This document shows, one piece after another, positions 57,210 through 64,000 of a stretch of 64,000 nucleotides of DNA (position 1 is its first letter; each line of letters opens with the position of its first letter). The position numbers and the translations under genes were made by a program. A model generated the notes under the pieces. The model did no database searches. It was not told where the DNA came from and worked only from the letters and a program-made list of their open reading frames with translations. The stretch covers positions 109,037,554 to 109,101,553 of the forward strand of contig CM041083.1 in assembly GCA_023079485.1 (NCBI GenBank), in the 5' to 3' direction. This DNA comes from Archilochus colubris. Lineage: Eukaryota > Chordata > Aves > Apodiformes > Trochilidae.

Positions 57210-58826
57210 ATGTCGGAGAGCCCGGGGCAGCCCGGCGCCCCGCCGTCGGAGGGGAGCGACCTCCCGCGGGAAGGAGGCGATGAGAAAGCGGCGGCGGCGG
57301 CGGGAGAGCCGCAGCCCGGGATGTCCCCCGAGGCGGCGGCGGAGCCCCCAGACGGGCCATCCCCCGACGAGGCGCCGCAGCTGAGCGGGAAGGCGGCGGC
57401 TGGGCAGGAGTCGGCCGCCACGGTGGCCGTGCCCCCCGGGGGAAGCGGCGGGACGGGGAGCGGCTCCTCCGAGGAGACGGCGGAGACCCCGGGAGGGAAG
57501 GGCACGGGACAGCAGGCTCCGGCGGGGGCTGAGCAGCGAGACGCCGACGGGGACGGCCCCGCGGGCGAGGGTCTGTCGGGAGGGCAGCCGGAGGCGGCCG
57601 CGGAGGTGGACGCGCCTCAGGGCTCCGCGCCGGTGAGGGCAGACCCGGAGGACGCGACCGTGGCCCCAGCGGGGTCAGGGTCTGAAGAGGCAGCCCCGTC
57701 AGGGACAAAGCCTGAGGACGCGGCCATGTCCCCGACGAGGACAGAGCCTGAAGAGGTAGAGACGGCCCCGGCGGGGACAGACCCTAAGGAGACGGTGAGG
57801 GAGGGAGTCTCAGAGGGGACAGATCCCGAAGAGGCGGCGGAGACGTCCCTATCAGGGACAGAACCCGAGGAGGCGACTGCGACAGTCCCGAACGAGAGAG
57901 AACCCGAGGAGAGGAAGGCGACCGTCCCGGAGGAGAGAGACCCCGAGGAGACGAAGGCGACAGTCGCGGAGGAGAGAGACCCCGAGGAGACGACAGCTAA
58001 TGTCGCGGAGGAGAGAGACCCCGAGGAGACGACAGCTAATGTCCCGGAGGAGAGAAACCCCGATGAAGCTTTAAGAGAGGAAGCCCCATCGGGGCCAGAC
58101 CTTGAAGAGGCAGAGCCGACAGACCCGGAGGAGAGAGCCCCCGAAGAGGAGGTGAGGGAGCCAGAACCGGAGGGGACAGAGCTCAAAGAAGCTGCGGTGA
58201 CAGCCCCGGAAGAAAAAGCCCCCGAAGAGGCGGTGAGGGAGCCAGAACCGGAGGGGACAGAGCCCAAGGAAGCTGCGGTGACAGACCCGGAGGAAAAAGC
58301 CCCCGAAGAGGCCGTGAGGGAGCCAGCTCCAGCGGGGACAGAGCCCAAGGAAGCTGCGGTGGCAGCCCCAGTGGGGAGAGACCCCGAGGATGCGGTAAGG
58401 GAGGCAGCTCCAGAGGGGAACGTCTCAGAGGAGGCGGCGGCCCTTGTGGGGAGCGAAGTGGCTCCCGAGAGCCGCGGGGAAGCTGAGGCGGCGGTGCCGG
58501 CCGGAGGGGAAGCAGACGGCGGACGCCGGTCGCCGGTCGGTTCCGACGGTGAGGACGGAGCGGAGACACCGGGGGCTGAGCGGGGAGACCGTGCCCCGGC
58601 GGTGGCAGAAGTGGGGAGCGCGGCCCCGGGGGTAGGGGAAGGAGGAGCGGAGGGGCAGCGCAGCCCGTCCCCGGTCCCCGAGGGCAGCGAGTGGGATGAG
58701 GCGGGTCGGAGCCTGAACGGCGTGCAGGGGCGAGCAGAGGACGAGGAGGATGAGACAGTCTCGCCGGCCGCCCTGGAGGTGGAAGACGAAGAGAAGCAGG
58801 AACATGACATCTCCCTTTTCGTCAAG
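57210..58826 (+). CDS. CLIC6: CLIC6 first coding exon (N-terminal 539 residues)
   Basis: CLIC6 (parchorin) belongs to the chloride intracellular channel family: soluble proteins of glutathione-transferase fold that can associate with membranes, with CLIC6 typical of water-secreting epithelia. ATG at 57210 (MSESPGQPGAPPSEG) is the first Met of the frame. The exon runs 539 codons to VK/GTAGAG, where GT at 58827 is the donor. Residues 1-225 are Gly/Ala/Pro/Glu-rich, 228-292 are five 13-residue acidic repeats, and 307-414 are four 27-residue repeats. The end, EKQEHDISLFVK (about 528-539), is the start of the CLIC module. The CLIC redox motif and helical domain are encoded by later exons outside the window. 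Reading on past 58826 meets non-family sequence and a stop at 59253, so the splice is needed. The N-terminal part looks longer than in human CLIC6. Confidence 0.92.
57891..58085 (+). repeat. CLIC6: Coding minisatellite, 5 x 39 bp (13 aa)
   Basis: Units start at 57891, 57930, 57969, 58008 and 58047, with consensus EERDPEETxAxVx. Units three and four differ by one base out of 39, and the fifth has diverged. All are in frame, so unit-number changes would keep the protein readable. Confidence 0.9.
58128..58451 (+). repeat. CLIC6: Coding minisatellite, 4 x 81 bp (27 aa)
   Basis: Units start at 58128, 58209, 58290 and 58371. Each has an EEKAPEEAVREPEPEG-like first half and a TEPKEAAVT-like second half. 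The fourth is the most diverged. It is a higher-order version of the same acidic Pro-Glu pattern. Confidence 0.88.
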
Positions 58827-60140
58827 GTAGAGTATGTGGGGGTTGTTGGGGAAACCTGGCTTCATGACTCTCCCATCCTCCAGGAGCCCCAGGGAGCTCC
58901 TGTTAAATGGCATCTTAACACTGGTGGACAAAAGTCCAGCCTGACTAAGGTGATTCGATTATTAACACCCCAAACAAACTTGCCCTTGGTTCATCATTCC
59001 TTCTGTGGGCAGCAGATGGGACAGGACAGGGCTTCCCCTGCGGTGGCTGGACACCCATGGGATGGAGATGGGAGCTGGTGGCACCACCCAAGCCAGAGAA
59101 GCACAGATCCCACCTGCAAGGTGGTCTCCTCCACAGTTTCCCCTGATGGGCCCAATGCTGGGTTACTTGAGGTTTCTCTGGGTTTAAATGGAAAAGATGC
59201 AGGGATCTTGGGTTCCATGGTCTCAGGGGCTCTGTTTGTGCCCTGCTCACAGTAAGGCTAGGACTCAGGGCAGGGGGAGGAACGTACTCAGCAGTGTCTG
59301 TTTGAAATCACTAGCTGCAACTTGTGACATAAGGAGTTTTCAAGGGATTTTAAGATCTTCAGAATGCAGTAGGAACATGAGATCGGGGGCTGATGTGGAA
59401 GAAACTTGAAAATAAGATTTAAAATATGGTGCTGGGATTTTCCAATGTGAACTACAGTCGACATTTAGGTAATGGCCCCAAGGTTTGGCAAGGCTAGTTT
59501 CAGGGTGTTAACAGGCCAGGAGTGTAGCATGCTTTATAATTGTCCAGTTTGTGTATGTTTGGGAATGGAAAGTTTAGGTTAGAGGGAAATGTACAAAAAA
59601 GAGGACCATTTTAATGATCATAAAACTGTTTTCTAGTATTTTATAGCATATTGCTTTAAAGCTTCTTTCTACCTTGGGCCTGAAATTCCACCAAAATCAG
59701 TGGGACATGAAGCATAATCTGTCCAAAGAAACCAAATAGCAGGTGTAAACTTTCTGTGTGTAAAAACAATCCTAGGGTGTTTGTCTTCCCACTTCTCTAC
59801 TCTCCATACTGGAAAGATGAATGATGGTACTGACTGATGTTCATGAATGTGCTTTGTCCTCCCTGCCTGAGTCTTAGCACACAGGCTGGGATAGATTCTG
59901 TGATCTAAAGCACCTCTGTACATTAGGGTTGTGTGTATGGTGGTGAGATTGTAACGCTGGAGTCCTAATCTGATTTTGTGTCAAACTGCAGGTTCTATTA
60001 GTTCAGCCTGGCAGAGGTGATTTATGGACTTTCTGGCTCACAGGTCAACAGCCTCCTTTGCAGGGATGCTTTTGCAACTTTTAAAATTCTTATTTTATGC
60101 TGTTAGATCCATCAGGGAATACAGAAGAGTGACAGAGACT

Positions 60141-60178
60141 GATCCTTAGGATCCCTTCCAACCTAACATCCTATGATT
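60141..60178 (+). mobile_element. CR1-type 3' end fragment
   Basis: GATCCCTTCCAACCTAACATCCTATGATT matches the tail of another CR1 subfamily, about 38 bp, plus orientation. Confidence 0.6.
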
Positions 60179-61049
60179 TTAAGAATGTAGAAAATACTAC
60201 AGCTGCTTTTCTGATTATTTCAGTGGAGAAATATTACAAAGCTCGAATATTTTAGCTCACCTAGAACTAGACTTCTTAGTTGAGGTTGGTTTAGTTGAGA
60301 TTGGATTAGTTTTTTCGTTAGAGATTGGCAAAAGTTTTCCAGTTTAATGGAAAGGAAAAAAAGCCTACTGGAGAGCTCACTGTCTCCCCAGCCACCAGTA
60401 TGTGCCAGGGCTGCCACACTGGGAAATGAGGAGCACTGTGTCTTTCCTGCTGTCAGGAGATTTCATGTTCAGACTCCTTTTGCTGTCACCCAGAGACATG
60501 CTCACTATCTTTTGACCCATTTCTTGGAAGCAGGAAAAGGGATATAAAAAGACAGAAACTGGAAGTTTTCCCAGGTGGCCTAATGTAGGTTTTAAGAGCA
60601 TATACATAATTCTGTGCTTAAGTAGCTGCTTTTATATTTTCATGGGAAAAAGGAAGAGAGTGGATTCCTAAATGGGACAGTGTGAACTCTGGTGTTTGGA
60701 GATTGTTGTATGTTTATGTCTGACCACAGCATGTGGTCCTCTGTTGTGGTGCTCCTTTCGGAGCAATTGCTAGAACTTAGGGGTTAAGGAAATGGCAAGA
60801 TGATGCAAACTGAAAATCTCTGTTTCAGTCTGGAACCCTTCCCTTCACATGCGCATTTCTGATGCACGCAATTCAACCCCTCTTATGCTCTATTAAATCA
60901 TTGTTTTATGCCTGCCTATTAGCTTTAATGTGCTTTCGAGATGTTGACAACCGCCTTTGCTTTGCAAGGGCTCACTGACCTCTTTCCCCCTTGTACTGCT
61001 TTTCTCAGCAAACACCTTGTGTGCTGTCTCCCATGCAGCTGGGAGACAT

Positions 61050-61093
61050 TTATATATATCATTATATATAAATATATATAATGATATATATAA
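61050..61093. repeat. Near-perfect AT palindrome, 21-bp arms
   Basis: Arms at 61050-61070 and 61073-61093 are exact reverse complements around a 2-bp AA centre. Each arm holds one non-AT base pair (C or G). Two copies of ATATAATTTAAAT-like sequence follow. It can extrude as a cruciform. Confidence 0.88.
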
Positions 61094-64000
61094 TTTAAAT
61101 ATATAATTTAAATATATCATTTCCCTGACCTTCTTTCAAACCTCTGCTTAAAACTCTACTTTTCTATAATGCCATTAGAATATGGGGAGTTTTTAGGCTA
61201 TTTAAAATAACTGAGGTTATTGTCTGTTCTGTTGTTAGTTTCTTTGTCACAGATCTTTATGTTCATTTCATCTGCCTGTTGATTTTTGGCTTATTTGTAA
61301 ATGGTAAAGGTGGGGATTGTCTGCCTGTTGTCTGTGCTTGCATGCACAGTGCTAGGGATAGGAGATCCATGCCATGATTTGATAGCACAATGCAAATACA
61401 GAGGAACATTACAAGTAAGTCCAATAATAGGAGAAAACTTGCAAGAAAATAATATAGTGGTAGTGACTGAATGATCCTCACAGTTTCTTTGCTAGGAATC
61501 CTTACACTAGACTTTGCTAACATGAAAGTACTTGATAGTCTTTCAGTAAAAAATGTTTTTGAGAATAACAAACAAGTTATCACCATCAGAAATAAACTTT
61601 TCAGATATAAGCATATGAGGATTAGCATTTCTTATTTTTACTGCTGTTGATCAAGCTTGTTCCTTTTAGAGGATTTGTGGTTTCCTTTTTTTCTGCTTCT
61701 TCCTGCTTTGCATTGGTTCATTTAATTTTGCATATATGTATTTGAATATGGTGACTCTTGTATTTCCAAGTGTATCCCAAGGTGACGTGGGTGGCAAAGC
61801 TCCTGCTAGCTCCATAAGCATGAGTATCAGCAATTTTGCTTTTAACTTGATGTAGGTTGCTATGCAGTGCTATTTAATCTGAACTCAGACACCCAATGTC
61901 AAGACTTCACGCTGTCTCAGATACTTTGGCATTTAATAAGTTAACAGCATCTATGGAAGATAATGACCTCCAGGATGCGCAGGTTGATGCTACATGATGA
62001 CTTCTCCAGGCTCCATGATGACTATCTATCTGACTTTAGACAGCTGAACTCTTCCCTTAATGAAGCTGGAATATGTAAGACTCCTTGGCTATAAGCCCAA
62101 TACCATATCAACATTGCTTTGAGGGTTTCACTAGGTGCTTACTGAATTTCAGTTTTCCCATGAAACAACAGGTACAGTGTATTTCCTTTAGATAGTAATA
62201 TTTGATGTTCCTGGTATTTCAAAGTGTTTGCAAAGGGCATCCAGATACACTTTCTGATCGGTGTGTGGTAATTTAGCTAGGTGTATCTGGCACCTTGGGT
62301 AGGACACCTTGGGCATGTTGAAGCTTGGTAGCTGATCTTCTAAGGTCAATGGTATATGTGTGCTTTTTGCTGTGGCAAAAGTCCTTTTTGGTTAGAAGAC
62401 ATCTGTAAATGTCATAAATATATCTTATCATTTGAATATAGTAGCAGAGTTCACACCAAGATTATACAGCCAATTTTAATCAATTTAAATTTTTGTGTAA
62501 GACTTTAAAGTTTATTTCTAAATTAAAGTAAAACACCTTCAAGGTTAACTACCAACCAGTTTTAAATTTTCTTACAGATAAAAAACTTAAACAGCAGAAT
62601 CACAACTGCTGATTTCATCATTCCAAAGATTTCTATGGATAGTTATTTACCTGTAAGTGCAGAACACAAACAGTTGGCCATACAACCCAGCACAAGCACA
62701 ATGCCTTCTCTAAGACTGCTCATCTTCCAAAACAGTTCTTGTTTAGTTTCTGGGTTAAATGGTATATAATAAAAGCTGACGACGAGTCTAATGTAATGAA
62801 TTTTATCCAATGAAAAGCAATAGGCTTTAATTTGGTTTTGCAACATTCTTTGTCTCTAAATCAAAATAATCTCTTTTCATTCAGAGAGTTATTTCATTCC
62901 TACCAGAGACCGAGGTTACATTACTGGTACCGAAGTTCTTTGCACCATTCCTGAGAAGTGCTTGACAGACTTGATATACTTGGAGCTGTGCTGAATTATC
63001 GAAAGTGCTGATAAACAAGAAAGTTTTGAGTGGAGAAAAAGGAATAGTAAGTGCTTGCATCTGTGTCTCCAAGCACCACAGTAAGCGTATTAACTGCAGT
63101 CATAGCAGGTGTTTCGTATTAGTGCAGAAAAAAGAATCTCCTTTTTTGTAATGTGATGGATCTGTGGTTTATATATAATTTCCATTTAAAGGATAACTGA
63201 CTGTTCTAAAGCTGAAGTTCTGGGCTTTGAGTGCTGTAGGTAAGGAGTCCATGGATGACAGGAACTCAGATCCCTGCAGAAACCTCCTAGCCTGTATGTC
63301 CCTTCAGTGGACACTGTGGTCTGCCTTATGCTTGGTGTAACTAAGCGTTTACAGTATAATCTCTGAGTAGGTATTTGTGCTTACGATCTTGATTTTTTCA
63401 CCTTGGTCTGTAAATCAGTTGAGTGGGTATCATCTGTAAGAATAGCTGACATCCTGTATAAGAATGAAAGTAGACAGGTATGTACTGTCCTTTTTTAGTG
63501 CAGATTCACTGTGGGAACCCAGGATTTAAATGACTTTGGGAGGATGAAACTAAAGACTGCTATGTGTGGAGTAACCCTAGCTTCGAATTTTTGGTTTAAA
63601 AGAGGAAGTTTAGTTACTGGATATTTATCCAAGTGAATGAAACCACACAAAGTTTGCAAAAGGTGAGCACACTGGATATGTGTGATGCTACAGAAGGAAT
63701 GCCATGGAATGAGCTGGGAGGCATTTGGTATGGTTCGGGCAATGGTAGGAAACAGATGGCTTCTCTTGGCCTTCTTTTCCTCCATTCCTACCAGTACCTC
63801 TGCATTTCACTATCTGTCAAAACCATGTCATCTTTACCCTGAGGAACACATCTGCTCCTTTCTCCTCCCTCTGTTTTTCTTCTTCAGCAACATTTTGTGT
63901 ACCTTCTTCGAAAGTAGGAGCTTTTCTCAGGTGCTACATCTTTGCCTCTTTAAACCTGTAATTTTTTATATGTCATTTCTCTTCATCCTTCTTTCTGATA

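Larger units (their letters stand above)
56930..58790 (+). promoter_or_regulatory. CLIC6: CpG island and promoter region of CLIC6
   Basis: GC-rich, CpG-dense DNA starts about 280 bp upstream of the CLIC6 ATG and covers the whole exon. A strong NRF1-type site, TGCGCAGGCGC, lies at 57060-57070, about 140 bp before the ATG. No TATA box is seen, as usual for CpG-island promoters. The start site is not determinable by eye. Confidence 0.75.
58827..64000 (+). other. CLIC6: CLIC6 intron 1 (5' part)
   Basis: The intron starts with GTAGAG and continues past the window edge. The second exon, expected to open with the AGYDGESIGNCPF block holding the CLIC redox motif, was searched for by eye and is not here. 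Contents are mixed-composition DNA, a small CR1 tail and a palindromic AT tract. No gene is seen on either strand. Confidence 0.8.

Noticed and set aside
56840..57708. Several 200-codon minus- and plus-strand frames around the CLIC6 promoter
   Set aside because: All lie in the CpG island, are Pro/Arg/Ala/Ser-rich, overlap each other in different frames, and show no conserved domain. GC-rich DNA has few stop codons.
57617..58825. 402-codon open frame on the minus strand opposite CLIC6 exon 1
   Set aside because: It is a mirror of the GC-rich, repeat-bearing CLIC6 exon. Its Ser/Gly/Ala-only composition is what the antisense of Glu/Pro/Ala codons gives, and it has no family features or promoter.
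58827..59255. Continuation of the CLIC6 frame past the splice donor to a stop
   Set aside because: The sequence after VK loses all CLIC resemblance and a GT donor sits exactly at the family exon boundary. Intron read-through is the simpler explanation.

Overview
This is a stretch of a vertebrate nuclear genome, almost certainly from a bird. The best taxonomic marks are a CR1 LINE 3' end with the avian CATAGAAT octamer tail (36.8 kb), two shorter CR1 tails, and a solo LTR of the avian endogenous-retrovirus type opening TGTCCTGGTTTGGGCC with a perfect 5-bp target duplication (46.0-46.8 kb). Most of the window is AT-rich noncoding DNA. Two GC-rich CpG islands mark the two genes.

Gene 1 is RCAN1 (regulator of calcineurin 1) on the minus strand, complete in the window. 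Its two alternative coding first exons are at 44253-43978 (RCAN1.1 type, in a CpG island) and 13056-12970 (RCAN1.4 type). Either is spliced to shared exons at 10875-10702, 9731-9572 and 7004-6841, followed by a 3' UTR running to about 5.2 kb. All visible splice sites are GT/AG and the phases fit, giving proteins of 257 aa (RCAN1.1 type) and 194 aa (RCAN1.4 type). The DNA just upstream of the RCAN1.4 exon has a TATA-like box, a perfect cAMP-response element, an AP-1-like site and a dense cluster of GGAAA/TTTCC NFAT cores. This matches the known calcineurin-NFAT feedback promoter of this gene.

Gene 2 is CLIC6 (parchorin, a chloride intracellular channel-type protein) on the plus strand. Only its first coding exon (57210-58826, 539 codons) is in the window; the rest lies to the right. 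The exon encodes the long acidic, repeat-rich N-terminal region and stops at a GT donor just inside the conserved CLIC module. It carries two in-frame minisatellites, with 13-residue and 27-residue units.

The two genes stand head to head, about 13 kb apart. RCAN1 next to CLIC6 is also the gene order on human 21q22, so this is a conserved vertebrate block. Layout: 1-5.2 kb is the RCAN1 3' flank; 5.2-44.25 kb is the RCAN1 transcription unit, including a 31-kb intron 1; 44.25-56.9 kb is intergenic with the solo LTR; 56.9-58.83 kb is the CLIC6 promoter and exon 1; 58.83-64 kb is CLIC6 intron 1. I found no bacterial, phage, CRISPR or operon-like system, and no clearly new biological system. The most worthwhile leads are the NFAT-CRE promoter, a possible in-frame N-terminal extension of RCAN1.1, the CLIC6 coding minisatellites, the LTR, and a cruciform-capable palindrome in CLIC6 intron 1.
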